Shown: positions 41,358-50,697, numbered from the stretch's first letter. The stretch is DNA of 64,000 nucleotides from Erwinia endophytica (GCF_009295515.1 NZ_RQVV01000053.1:248001-312000), one strand, 5' to 3'. Made by a program: numbers and translations. Notes: generated by a model not told the origin, from the letters alone.

Positions 41358-43640
41358 GTGATAAGGATGTTTTCCCGTTGCTGTATGGTAACTCTACTGG
41401 GGATGAGTACTACACTTGCCAGTACCCGCGATACTCCCCCTGTCGATAAACCCACCCCCCACAAACAAGACCTTGAAGATAATGAGGATAAACTCGCTGA
41501 AAAAGAAAAAAAGGAGGGAACACTCGTTGTTACCGCGATGGAGCAAGTGAGGCAGGCTCCGGGCGTTTCGGTCATCACGGCGGAAGATATCCGTAAACGT
41601 CCTCCGGTTAATGATTTGTCCGAGTTAATTCGGACTATGCCAGGGGTTAATCTCTCCGGCAATTCAAACAGTGGTTCTCGGGGTAATAATCGTCAGATCG
41701 ATTTGCGCGGCATGGGACCGGAAAACACCCTGATCCTGGTTGATGGCAAGCCGATATCAAGCCGGGCGGCGGTTCGTTACGGTTGGCGGGGAGAGCGGGA
41801 TACCCGGGGTGACACGAATTGGGTGCCTGCGGATATGGTCGAGCGTATCGAAGTTCTGCGCGGCCCGGCGGCGGCGCTGTATGGCAACGGTGCGGCAGGA
41901 GGGGTGGTTAATATTATAACTAAACAGCCAACGCAGGAATTGCATGGCAGTTGGAATACCTACATGAACCTGCCGCAGCATAAAGCGGAAGGCGCGACCA
42001 AACGCACTGATTTCAGCCTGATGGGGGGATTGACGGACGCGCTGAGTTTCCGTTTATACGGCAATATCAATAAAACCCAGGCTGATGCGATGGATATTAA
42101 TGCCGGACATCAGTTGAGTCCGCTGGCGACTACTATCCCTGCGGGACGTGAAGGCGTGCGCAATAAGGATATTAATGGACTACTGCGTTGGACATTTATG
42201 CCGCAACAGACACTGGAGTTTGAGACAGGATTCAGCCGCCAGGGCAATATCTATGCTGGTGATACCGAAAATAACAACAGCACCAGCGATTCACTTTCTA
42301 AATATGGTCAGGAAACCAACCGGATGTACCGGCAGAATTTTGCTGTGACGCATCGGGGTTACTGGGATAACGGAATCAATGCCTTATCCTGGTTGCAATA
42401 TGAAAATACGCATAACACGCGCATTTTTGAAGCCCTGGCCGGCGGCCCGGCGGGGCGGCCGCAGGGGGATGATTTTACCACTATCAAGCTAAGGGCTTTT
42501 ACCGCCCACAGTGAAATCAATATTCCCTTTGATAGCCTCGTTAATCAAACGGCGACGATGGGCGTCGAATGGGCCGGGCAAAAAATGAAGGATCCTGCGT
42601 CGATGACTCAAACACTGCAGGGGGGAACTATCGCGGATTTTCCGGGCGGTTCGCGGAGCGATAAAATATCGGCGCGTATAGCTTCAATTTTTGCCGAGGA
42701 TAATATTGAGGCGACCGGGAGCACGATGCTGACTCCGGGATTACGCTTTAATCATCACAGTGAAGTAGGTAATAACTGGAGTCCATCGCTGAATATATCG
42801 CAGGGGCTGGGGGACGACTTTACATTGAAACTGGGGATCGCCCGGGCTTATAAAGCCCCTAATCTTTATCAGCTTAATCCTAATTATCTGCTCTACAGTC
42901 GTGGAAATGGCTGTAGTGTAGCCGGGAGCAATGGATGTTATCTGATGGGCAATAAAGATTTAAAAGCGGAAACCAGTATCAATAAAGAAGTCGGCGTTGA
43001 GTTCAGGCGCGAAGGTTATCAGGCTGGCGTGACCTGGTTTCGCAATGATTATCGCAACAAGATAGAATCCGGCACTTATTCCACGGGTTCAACGACGACG
43101 AAGGATACGCGGATCCTGAAATGGGAGAATGTTGACAAAGCATTGGTGGAAGGATTTGAAGGAACATTGAATATTCCGCTCAGTGAAAAAATAAAATGGA
43201 ACAATAATATCACCTGGATGTTGAAATCAAAAAATAAAATCACCGGAGATTATCTTTCAATTACGCCAAAATTCACGCTGAATTCATCGGTCAGTTGGCA
43301 GGCAACGGAACGCTTATCTCTGCTGAGTGAGATGGTATGGTATGGGCGTCAGAAACCTAAAAAATATAACTACAAAGGCGAAGCGACCACCGGGGTGGAT
43401 CGGCATGAGGTCTCACCTTATGCGGTATTCGGGCTTAGCGGATCATATGAGGTCAATAAATATGCCAGCATGACGGTTGGCATAGATAATATTTTTGATA
43501 AGCGGCAGTTCAGAGCCGGCAGCGCCCAGTCAGTCTCGAATACTTCGGGAGGCGTAACCAATACGGTATATGGTGCCGGCGCAGCGACCTATAACGAGCC
43601 AGGACGGACTTTTTACGTCAGTCTTAATACTCATTTCTGA
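41358..43640 (+). CDS. fepA: TonB-dependent catecholate siderophore receptor, FepA family
   Basis: A 760-residue outer-membrane receptor for ferric catecholates. The GTG at 41358 has GGAGG seven bases upstream and gives a signal peptide ending near residue 22 (TTLAS|TRD). After an unusual charged linker (Lys/Glu/Asp-rich, residues 30-53) come the TonB box GTLVVTA, the plug (RGNNRQIDLRGMGPENTLILVDGKPISSR, GNGAAGGVVNIITK) and a 22-strand barrel ending ..YVSLNTHF with terminal Phe. The barrel is very close to E. coli FepA in blocks such as NNWSPSLNISQGLGDDFTLK. It heads a Fur-controlled set with the synthetase, carrier protein and esterase downstream. The actual ligand may not be enterobactin. 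Confidence 0.92.
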   Translation: MIRMFSRCCMVTLLGMSTTLASTRDTPPVDKPTPHKQDLEDNEDKLAEKEKKEGTLVVTAMEQVRQAPGVSVITAEDIRKRPPVNDLSELIRTMPGVNLSGNSNSGSRGNNRQIDLRGMGPENTLILVDGKPISSRAAVRYGWRGERDTRGDTNWVPADMVERIEVLRGPAAALYGNGAAGGVVNIITKQPTQELHGSWNTYMNLPQHKAEGATKRTDFSLMGGLTDALSFRLYGNINKTQADAMDINAGHQLSPLATTIPAGREGVRNKDINGLLRWTFMPQQTLEFETGFSRQGNIYAGDTENNNSTSDSLSKYGQETNRMYRQNFAVTHRGYWDNGINALSWLQYENTHNTRIFEALAGGPAGRPQGDDFTTIKLRAFTAHSEINIPFDSLVNQTATMGVEWAGQKMKDPASMTQTLQGGTIADFPGGSRSDKISARIASIFAEDNIEATGSTMLTPGLRFNHHSEVGNNWSPSLNISQGLGDDFTLKLGIARAYKAPNLYQLNPNYLLYSRGNGCSVAGSNGCYLMGNKDLKAETSINKEVGVEFRREGYQAGVTWFRNDYRNKIESGTYSTGSTTTKDTRILKWENVDKALVEGFEGTLNIPLSEKIKWNNNITWMLKSKNKITGDYLSITPKFTLNSSVSWQATERLSLLSEMVWYGRQKPKKYNYKGEATTGVDRHEVSPYAVFGLSGSYEVNKYASMTVGIDNIFDKRQFRAGSAQSVSNTSGGVTNTVYGAGAATYNEPGRTFYVSLNTHF

Positions 43641-43825
43641 TCTGTTCACTTAGCAAGACGGATCAAAGATAAAATAATGGCAATGCTTTTTTTATTTTCG
43701 TCAGGGAAATAATCGCGGAGCTGTTTGCTTTTACGGGATGAATATATGCCTGCCCTGATAATTTTCAGGGTGGGAACCGTAATGCTGCAGTGAAGATTAT
43801 ATAATTGAAGAAATGGAGTAAGGGA

Positions 43826-46800
43826 ATGGCATTGAGTAATAAAACGGTCCAGGCGCTTACCGAAGGGCAAAAGGAAATTTGGATTGCCCAGAAAATGACG
43901 GATGACAGTTCACGTTACAATACAGCTGAATGTATCAGGATTAAGGGCGGGTTTTCTGCTGACTGTTTTAAACAAGCGGTATTCCAGGTTATTCGGCAGA
44001 TTGAAACACTTAATTGCAGCTATGAATTACAGCAAGGTGAATTGGTACAGATAATGTCAGGAACTGACAACGTGAATTATCAGTTCCTTGATTTCAGCCA
44101 TGACAAGCAGCCTGAACGCAACCTGCAGGAATGGATGCAATATGATATCAGGCAGCCGGTAGACCTGCGTAATGGACCGCTCTATTGCCTTGCGCTAATC
44201 CAGTTGGCGGAAGATGAATTTTGTTGGTATCAACGTGTGCATCATATTGCGCTGGATGGTTTCGGCGTGGCGATGGTACTGCGCCAGATAGCGGATACCT
44301 ATAACCATCTTCAGCAGGGAATGGCGAGTGAATCGAGGGGCTTTACCCCACTGAACTATTTGCTCGCTAAAGAGCAGGCTTACCGGAATTCTGAGCAATG
44401 GCATAAAGATGAAGAGTTCTGGAAAAACTATTGCCAGCGACTCCCCACGGCGCCCCGCCTCAGCCCCATTCACTGCGAGGTTGCTGATACGGTGCGCCGT
44501 GAACAGCTGTTAATGCCTGCGGAACAGTTTGTACAGATGAACGCACTGGCAAAAAAATGCCGGGTCTCCTGGATAGAAGTGTGGCTGGCTATTTTTGCCG
44601 GCTATGTGGCGTGGAAAACACGGGAGCAAGGCATTGTATTAGGTTTTCCCTTCATGAACCGCAATGACGGGGCATTGTTTAAACTGCCTGCCATGATGGT
44701 CAATATCCTGCCGTTATCCATCCCGGTGTCTCCTGATGATGATATCGCCAGCCTGGCGAAAAAAATTCGTCAGGAGATTGAGTACGTTAAACCTCATACG
44801 CAATATCGTGGCATGCAGTTGTTACGTCTCAGGGAAGATAACGAGCCGCTTTTTGGCCCGGTAGTCAACGTACTGCCTTTTTATGAGTCGCTGGAGCTAC
44901 ACGGTGCCACTGGGGTGATTGAGAATGTGCATGGTGGCCCGGTAGATGACTGTGCATTGCGGGTGGTGCCGTCCAGTCATGCAGAAAATAGCGATTTGCT
45001 GATCCATATCGACGCGAACCCTGGCGTGTATCCGGCAGACGAATTGTTGGCCATTTGCAAGGAGCTGGCTCACTGGAGCTGTTACTGGCTTGCTCATCCG
45101 CAGAACAGTATGGCAAAACTTGAGCAGCATCAGTGGTATGCCCTGGCGGACTATCTTATTCACAGTCGGGAAACAGGGACGTTTATCTGGCAGGATGTTA
45201 TCTCGCGCATTCGTCAGCAAGCTCTCCGCACGCCTGAGGCTATCGCGCTCGAAACGGACAGTGTCCGTATAAGCTATCAGTCGCTGGTAAAACAGTTTGA
45301 TACGGTTTCGGGCGAATTAATGGCGCGTGGAACACAGCAGGGCGAGGTCGTGGCGGTGTTTCTACCCCGGACAGCAGAAACCATCGTGATTATGCTGGGG
45401 ATAGTGGCGGCGGGTGCAAGTTGTTTCGTGCTGGATACCAGCAGTCCGGATGAACGATTGCAACAGGCGCTGGAGGCATGCAACACGCGTTATGTGATTA
45501 TCGCGGAAAGGCAAGAGCGCGAGCATACATTTGGCGTTGAAACCTTGCTGAGCGCAGATCTGCTGATGAACACGGCGGGCAGGATGTCGCCCCGACAGGC
45601 GATTTTGCCGGAAACGATCAGCTTTATTATTTTTACCTCTGGTTCAACAGGTCAACCCAAAGGGGTGGCCATTCCGCATCGGGCGCTCAGTTGGTTCGTT
45701 GATGCGGCGGGTCAGACCTATGACATCCGGCAGAACGATAAAATATTGCAGTTCTCATCATTAACATTTGATGCCTGCCTGGAAGAGATTTTTATTCCGT
45801 TGTGCCGCGGCGCTTGTGTCGTGCTGCGTACGGAGGAAATGGCGGCATCGCTGGCTGAATTTCTCGCTTATGTCACCGAACATGCCATTACTGTGCTGGA
45901 TTTACCCACCACATTCTGGCACACGCTGACGTTAACACTGAGCGTTCAGTCCCATGTATGGCCCGCGACGGTGAGAACGCTGATTGTTGGCGGTGAGGCT
46001 ATCTCGCAGCAGCGCTTATCGCAATGGAAATCGCTGATGGGTGAGCGTATCCGGCTGATCAATACCTATGGGCCAACAGAAGGGACCATCGTGTTTACCT
46101 GTAAGGTGCTGGCCGGTGAAGGATTTGATCCCACCACTTCCGATCTGCGATCAATCGGATTACCGCTGGCGGGATTACGCTGTCTGATTTTGGATGCCGC
46201 ACAGTGCCCCGTCAGGCCGGGCCGGGCCGGGGAGCTCTATCTGATTGGGCCAACGTTATCCAGTGGATATATTAACAGTGTTGCGATGACCCGTGAGAGT
46301 TTTGTGACGCTGAAATGCGGTGAGGAAACAATCAGAGCGTATAAAACCGGAGACTGGGTCACGCTGACGGAGCAGGGGGAAATTGTTTATCTCGGACGTA
46401 TCGATAAGCAGGTTAAATTCCGCGGATACCGCGTTGATCTGAATGAAATTCGTGATTGTTGCCTGGCCGTACCCGGGGTGAAAGAGGCCAGGGCGGTAAT
46501 GCGACAGGAGGATAATGGACAGTTGATTTTATATGTTCAACTTGCAGATGGCGCAGCGGTTGACTGTCAGCGCATTGCGACGCATTTACAGCACACGTTG
46601 CCGCAATATATGCAACCTAATCAAATTATTCCGTTGAGCGAATTCCCGCTGACTCGCAGTGGGAAGATTGATGAAAAAAAACTGCCAAAACTGCAAACGC
46701 CGGTGGGAAATGCGCTGCTTGAGCAGGGAGAATCAGATTTTGAACGTGCAGTCGTGGACGCATGGAAAAATGAGCTGTCGCTGGATTATGTCGGCATCCA

Positions 46801-47746
46801 TCAGGATTTTTATGCGCTGGGCGGCAGTTCGCTGAATTTGTTTTCAGTCCATGCCCGCCTGCTCAACCAGGGCGTATCGATTGCACCTAAACTGTTGCTG
46901 GAGAATCGCACTGTTCACCAGTTGTATTTGGCCTGGCAGCAAAGCATGACCGAACAGCAAAGCCGCATCCCCGGTCTTGAGCTGATCGTAAAACTACAAC
47001 ATCACCAGCGTAAGCATACATTGTGGACGTTTCATCCTTATTCTGGTCGCGTTGACTGCTACCGGACGCTGGCGGAGCGGCTTGAGCCACAGTTCGACAT
47101 TATGGCGTTCCAGGCACCGTATCTCACCGGTCCGGCCAGTGAATTCAACACGTTGTTCGATCTGGCCAAACATTACAGGACATTACTGCGCCATGAGCAA
47201 AAGGAAGGGCCTTATTATCTGCTGGGATACTCACTGGGCGGAAATATTGCCTGGCTGGTTGCGCAGTTATTGAGTGAGGAAGGACAAAAAGTCAGTTATC
47301 TGGGATTGCTTGATTGTCGATCTCCGCAGTACGTGGAAAAAATGGAGAATCCACTCTACACCATGGTCAAAAACAAGTTGGGCCATGAATACCTCGACAG
47401 CGTTCGTCGTCTGGATGAAGAGACGCAGCTTAGCGCTATCGCCGGGGAAATGCTGAAGCAAGGAGCTATGCGGTTTATGACGCCGGAACAGTTGATATCC
47501 GCCTTGCGCTTCAGTTTTTCCCGCGGAACGGTGCCACCGGACAGACTGAGACCGTTGACGATCAGCGGACGCGCATTTCATTACGGTTTTACCGTGCCTG
47601 GTGAGGAGTGGCGAGAATTGATTACCGACAGGTTGAGTTGCCATCAATTTATCGGAGAACACGATACGTTGATGGATGAACTGATGCGCTCTGGCGCGAT
47701 GCAAATTATCCAACAGGACCTGGCTCTGGCATCAACGTTAGATTAA
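43826..47746 (+). CDS. one-module NRPS (C-A-T-TE), EntF-like layout with a non-serine A-domain pocket
   Basis: A 1306-residue synthetase starting at the ATG at 43826 (GGAG seven bases upstream). The condensation domain is at about 10-430 (HHIALDG, His139-His140). The adenylation domain is at about 460-960 (TSGSTGQPKG, NTYGPTEGT, YKTGD, RSGKID), the carrier domain has its phosphopantetheine Ser1002 in GGSSL, and the thioesterase has Ser1136 in GYSLGG, Asp1163 and His1279. The layout equals EntF. By hand alignment the specificity residues are D649 A650 E653 D692 I720 G722 T747 I755 V756 K947, whereas the same alignment gives DVWHFSLVDK, the serine code, for EntF. Two acidic residues suggest a basic amino acid such as lysine, ornithine or arginine. 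The likely product is a dihydroxybenzoyl-amino acid catechol. This is inference. Confidence 0.88.
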   Translation: MALSNKTVQALTEGQKEIWIAQKMTDDSSRYNTAECIRIKGGFSADCFKQAVFQVIRQIETLNCSYELQQGELVQIMSGTDNVNYQFLDFSHDKQPERNLQEWMQYDIRQPVDLRNGPLYCLALIQLAEDEFCWYQRVHHIALDGFGVAMVLRQIADTYNHLQQGMASESRGFTPLNYLLAKEQAYRNSEQWHKDEEFWKNYCQRLPTAPRLSPIHCEVADTVRREQLLMPAEQFVQMNALAKKCRVSWIEVWLAIFAGYVAWKTREQGIVLGFPFMNRNDGALFKLPAMMVNILPLSIPVSPDDDIASLAKKIRQEIEYVKPHTQYRGMQLLRLREDNEPLFGPVVNVLPFYESLELHGATGVIENVHGGPVDDCALRVVPSSHAENSDLLIHIDANPGVYPADELLAICKELAHWSCYWLAHPQNSMAKLEQHQWYALADYLIHSRETGTFIWQDVISRIRQQALRTPEAIALETDSVRISYQSLVKQFDTVSGELMARGTQQGEVVAVFLPRTAETIVIMLGIVAAGASCFVLDTSSPDERLQQALEACNTRYVIIAERQEREHTFGVETLLSADLLMNTAGRMSPRQAILPETISFIIFTSGSTGQPKGVAIPHRALSWFVDAAGQTYDIRQNDKILQFSSLTFDACLEEIFIPLCRGACVVLRTEEMAASLAEFLAYVTEHAITVLDLPTTFWHTLTLTLSVQSHVWPATVRTLIVGGEAISQQRLSQWKSLMGERIRLINTYGPTEGTIVFTCKVLAGEGFDPTTSDLRSIGLPLAGLRCLILDAAQCPVRPGRAGELYLIGPTLSSGYINSVAMTRESFVTLKCGEETIRAYKTGDWVTLTEQGEIVYLGRIDKQVKFRGYRVDLNEIRDCCLAVPGVKEARAVMRQEDNGQLILYVQLADGAAVDCQRIATHLQHTLPQYMQPNQIIPLSEFPLTRSGKIDEKKLPKLQTPVGNALLEQGESDFERAVVDAWKNELSLDYVGIHQDFYALGGSSLNLFSVHARLLNQGVSIAPKLLLENRTVHQLYLAWQQSMTEQQSRIPGLELIVKLQHHQRKHTLWTFHPYSGRVDCYRTLAERLEPQFDIMAFQAPYLTGPASEFNTLFDLAKHYRTLLRHEQKEGPYYLLGYSLGGNIAWLVAQLLSEEGQKVSYLGLLDCRSPQYVEKMENPLYTMVKNKLGHEYLDSVRRLDEETQLSAIAGEMLKQGAMRFMTPEQLISALRFSFSRGTVPPDRLRPLTISGRAFHYGFTVPGEEWRELITDRLSCHQFIGEHDTLMDELMRSGAMQIIQQDLALASTLD

Positions 47747-47770
47747 TGCTATCAATCAAAGGAAATGATA

Positions 47771-48013
47771 ATGAACAAACTTACTGATATTCCGGCTTTC
47801 AGCGCAGATGATTTAAGAAATATATTGCATGAAAAGCTTGATATGTCCGATGGCGGTTTTGGAGAAGATGAAAATCTGTTCGACTATGGTCTGAATTCCG
47901 TCGATCTTATGGCGTTGGTTGCGCATTTGCACACGCGTGGATTGAAAGTCAGTTTTATTGATTTGGCAATAGAACCGACATTTAACGCCTGGCGAAAACA
48001 GTTAGGTCTCTGA
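47771..48013 (+). CDS. free-standing aryl carrier protein
   Basis: An 80-residue carrier protein resembling the C-terminal ArCP domain of EntB/VibB, with no isochorismatase domain attached. The phosphopantetheine attachment Ser43 lies in FDYGLNSVDLMAL, and the later FIDLAIEPTFNAW is the helix-3 region of aryl carriers. It would hold 2,3-dihydroxybenzoate (activated by an EntE-type ligase encoded elsewhere) for the condensation domain of the upstream synthetase. The ATG at 47771 is preferred over 47765 because AAAGGA is seven bases away. It lies 24 bases after the synthetase stop. Confidence 0.85.
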   Translation: MNKLTDIPAFSADDLRNILHEKLDMSDGGFGEDENLFDYGLNSVDLMALVAHLHTRGLKVSFIDLAIEPTFNAWRKQLGL

Positions 48014-48033
48014 AACAGGTCATTGAGGAAAAA

Positions 48034-48891
48034 ATGATGGAGCAGTCTTACCCGATACGGGAAGAAATGATTCACTCGTCAGTGTGTGGCGATTACCGGG
48101 TGATGATTTGCCAACCTGCAGCTCCCCCTCCTGATGAGGGGTGGCCCGTCATTTATCTCCTTGATGGTGCCAGTCATTTCCCTATAGCGGCACACCTGAT
48201 GCGTACCCTGGCTCGACCACGGTGTTGCATGCTTCCCGGTGTGGTAGTGGCGATTGATTATCCCGGCGCAACCCGGCGCGAGCGGGATTACCGACCTTAT
48301 GTGGCAGAGTTAATTCCTGAACCGAACCCGCGCGGCGGTTATTATCTTGCCGGGATGACAGGCGCAGCAGAGGCCTTTTTCTCTTTCCTGCAGGATGAAC
48401 TTAAGCCGTTTATCCGTTCGATGTTACTCACGGACGATAAAAGAGAAGCATTATACGGCCACTCTTATGGTGGCTTGTTTACCCTTTATTCCCTGTTTAC
48501 CCATAGTGAGCGTTTCCGGCATTTTTATGCGTCCAGTCCTTCGGTCTGGTGGAATGATGGTTATATCAGGAAACTCGCAGAACACTTTATCGCGCGCGCG
48601 ACGACGACATCATTACGTCAGGAGACCGTTCTGTTTCTGTCGGTAGGAGAGCATGAGCAGTCTCTTGAAGCGTGGGAGCGTTGTCAGCCAGCGGAGGAAT
48701 GCCGGTGGCTGGCGCAACATCGCCAACAACGGCGTATGGTCGATGGCCTGCGGGAACTGGCTGGGTTGTTTCAGTCCCATCCGGTCAATTCATTGCAGGT
48801 TGAACTGTTTATTCATCCGGATCAGTCACATCAATCGGTCCCGCTTTGCTCACTGCAAAAGGCGATGATGCATCATTTCAGACGGTGCTGA
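48034..48891 (+). CDS. siderophore esterase-like alpha/beta hydrolase (IroE/Fes family)
   Basis: A 285-residue hydrolase of the esterase-D family (PF00756 type) without signal peptide. The nucleophile Ser is in ALYGHSYGGLFTLYSLF, the following SPSVWWNDG is conserved, an acid is in VGEHEQS, and the catalytic His is in DQSHQSVP. It lacks the N-terminal domain of Fes (about 400 residues) and is nearer IroE in size. Such enzymes open ester-linked catecholates to free iron. GAGG lies five to eight bases before tandem ATG codons at 48034 and 48037. It is the last gene of the cluster, 20 bases after the carrier gene; tRNA genes follow on the opposite strand. Confidence 0.85.
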   Translation: MMEQSYPIREEMIHSSVCGDYRVMICQPAAPPPDEGWPVIYLLDGASHFPIAAHLMRTLARPRCCMLPGVVVAIDYPGATRRERDYRPYVAELIPEPNPRGGYYLAGMTGAAEAFFSFLQDELKPFIRSMLLTDDKREALYGHSYGGLFTLYSLFTHSERFRHFYASSPSVWWNDGYIRKLAEHFIARATTTSLRQETVLFLSVGEHEQSLEAWERCQPAEECRWLAQHRQQRRMVDGLRELAGLFQSHPVNSLQVELFIHPDQSHQSVPLCSLQKAMMHHFRRC

Positions 48892-48929
48892 GGGGAAAGT
48901 CAGCGTATTCAACAGAGGGAAGATGATGA

Positions 48930-49006
48930 TGGTGCGTTCTAGAGGACTCGAACCTCCGACCCCCACCATGTCAAGGTGGTGCTCTAACCAACTGAGCTAA
49001 GAACGC
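48930..49006 (-). tRNA. tRNA-Val(GAC), copy 3 of the array
   Basis: A 77-nt cloverleaf on the minus strand with acceptor GCGTTCT/AGAACGC, anticodon loop TTGACAT (GAC), T-loop GGTTCGAGTC and encoded CCA. It is identical to the copy at 49096-49172. Confidence 0.97.
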
Positions 49007-49014
49007 AAGATAAT

Positions 49015-49091
49015 TGGTGCGTCCGAGTGGACTCGAACCACCGACCCCCACCATGTCAAGGTGGTGCTCTAACCAACTGAGCTACGGACGC
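49015..49091 (-). tRNA. tRNA-Val(GAC), copy 2 of the array
   Basis: A 77-nt cloverleaf with the same anticodon and D arm as its neighbours but a different acceptor stem (GCGTCCG/CGGACGC) and T stem. CCA is encoded. Confidence 0.97.
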
Positions 49092-49095
49092 ACTG

Positions 49096-49172
49096 TGGTG
49101 CGTTCTAGAGGACTCGAACCTCCGACCCCCACCATGTCAAGGTGGTGCTCTAACCAACTGAGCTAAGAACGC
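49096..49172 (-). tRNA. tRNA-Val(GAC), copy 1 of the array
   Basis: First transcribed gene of the three-tRNA operon; identical to the copy at 48930-49006. Spacers between the genes are 4 and 8 bases, so one precursor is expected. E. coli has the pair valV-valW in this position beside mdtK. Confidence 0.97.
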
Positions 49173-49323
49173 ATCTGATTGTTGTCATGGAGATAGCGGG
49201 GACGAATATTAACGACAGCCTCACCGACTGGCAAGCGGAAATCCGCTTTTTTCGCTGAGACTGCTGCGCAACTGTGCGAAGCGCGGCAATTTTAAACGCG
49301 CAAACGATAAAATTAGCGAAAAA

Positions 49324-50697
49324 TTAGTGTGCTGCGCGGGCCAGTATCCGCTCAGCGGATTGCTTTTGCAGGTGGCGCATCCGCCAGATCATCATTCCCG
49401 CAGACGAGGTCAGGCCAATAATAAAACCAACCCAGAAACCCGCCGGGCCCATTGGCGCAACCACCCAGTCAGTCAACGCCAGGAGATAACCGCTGGGGAG
49501 GCCCAGGAGCCAGTAAGCGATAAAAGTGATAAAGAAGATCGAACGGGTATCCTTATAACCGCGCAGAATACCGCTGCCTATTACCTGAATCGAGTCCGAG
49601 AACTGGTAGATAGCGGCCAGCAGCATCAGATGCGCGGCCAGTGTCACCACTTGTGGATTGTCGTTATACAGCAATGCGATATGTTCGCGGAAGGTGATGG
49701 TGAACAGCGCGGTGAGCAGGGCCATGCATATGCCAACACCCTGAGCGGTCCAGGAGGCGACGCGTGCGTCCTCAACTGACTGCTGACCAAGCCGGAAGCC
49801 AACGCGAATGGTGGCGGCGACGCCGAGTGACATCGGCAGCACAAACATCAGCGAGCTGAAGTTAAGCGCAATCTGGTGACCGGCGACTTTAACGGTGCCC
49901 AGAGGAGAAACCAGCAGCGCGACGACCGCAAACAGCGTCACTTCAAAAAACAGCGCCAGCGCAACCGGCAAACCTAATTTGAACAGGCGCCAGAGCACGC
50001 GGGTATCCGGTTTACTGAAACGGCTGTTCAGGCGAATATCACCCAGCGAGTGAGTACGCCCCACCCAAAACTTCATGCTGATAAACATCACCCAATAGAC
50101 GGATGCTGTCGCCACACCACAGCCGACGCCGCCAAGTGCCGGCATGCCGAAATGCCCATAAATAAAAATGTAGTTGACGGGAATATTCACCAACAGGCCG
50201 AGAAAGCCCATCACCATACCGGGTTTGGTTTTAGCTAAACCCTCACACTGATTACGGGCGACCTGGAAGAACAGGTAACCTGGCGCTCCCCACAACAGGG
50301 CGTGCAGATATCCCTCCGCTTTGTCCGCAAGGGCGGGGTCGATATGCTGCATAGCGCGGATCATAAAACCAGCGTGATACAGCACCACCATGATCAGCAC
50401 GGCAGCGAAGGTTGCCAGCCAGTAAGCCTGACGAACCTGATAAGCAACGCGATCACGGCGACCGGAACCATTGTATTGCGCCACCACTGGCGTCAGCGAC
50501 AGTAGCAGACCGTGACCAAAAAGAATGGCCGGCAGCCAGATTGAGGTGCCGACGGCAACGGCCGCCATATCTGTGGCGCTGACCGAGCCAGCCATAACGG
50601 TATCGACAAACCCCATGGCGGTTTGCGCAACCTGCGCAAGAATAACTGGAATTGCCAACGCCAGAAGTTGGCGCGCTTCTGTCAGGTATTTCTGCAC
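49324..50697 (-). CDS. mdtK: multidrug efflux pump MdtK (MATE family)
   Basis: A 457-residue inner-membrane cation-coupled drug exporter (also NorM/YdhE), the same length as E. coli MdtK. Twelve hydrophobic segments are visible with the MATE blocks [48 protein letters not shown] and [26 protein letters not shown]. The start is GTG at 50697 (MQKYLTEAR), as the homology begins there. It is divergent from ribE. Confidence 0.95.
   Translation of the reverse strand: MQKYLTEARQLLALAIPVILAQVAQTAMGFVDTVMAGSVSATDMAAVAVGTSIWLPAILFGHGLLLSLTPVVAQYNGSGRRDRVAYQVRQAYWLATFAAVLIMVVLYHAGFMIRAMQHIDPALADKAEGYLHALLWGAPGYLFFQVARNQCEGLAKTKPGMVMGFLGLLVNIPVNYIFIYGHFGMPALGGVGCGVATASVYWVMFISMKFWVGRTHSLGDIRLNSRFSKPDTRVLWRLFKLGLPVALALFFEVTLFAVVALLVSPLGTVKVAGHQIALNFSSLMFVLPMSLGVAATIRVGFRLGQQSVEDARVASWTAQGVGICMALLTALFTITFREHIALLYNDNPQVVTLAAHLMLLAAIYQFSDSIQVIGSGILRGYKDTRSIFFITFIAYWLLGLPSGYLLALTDWVVAPMGPAGFWVGFIIGLTSSAGMMIWRMRHLQKQSAERILARAAH

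Noticed and set aside
49173..49323. Stable-RNA promoter for the tRNA-Val array
   Set aside because: A TTTGCG...TAAAAT pair with GC-rich downstream bases is present, but spacing is poor and no confident -35/-10 pair could be chosen.
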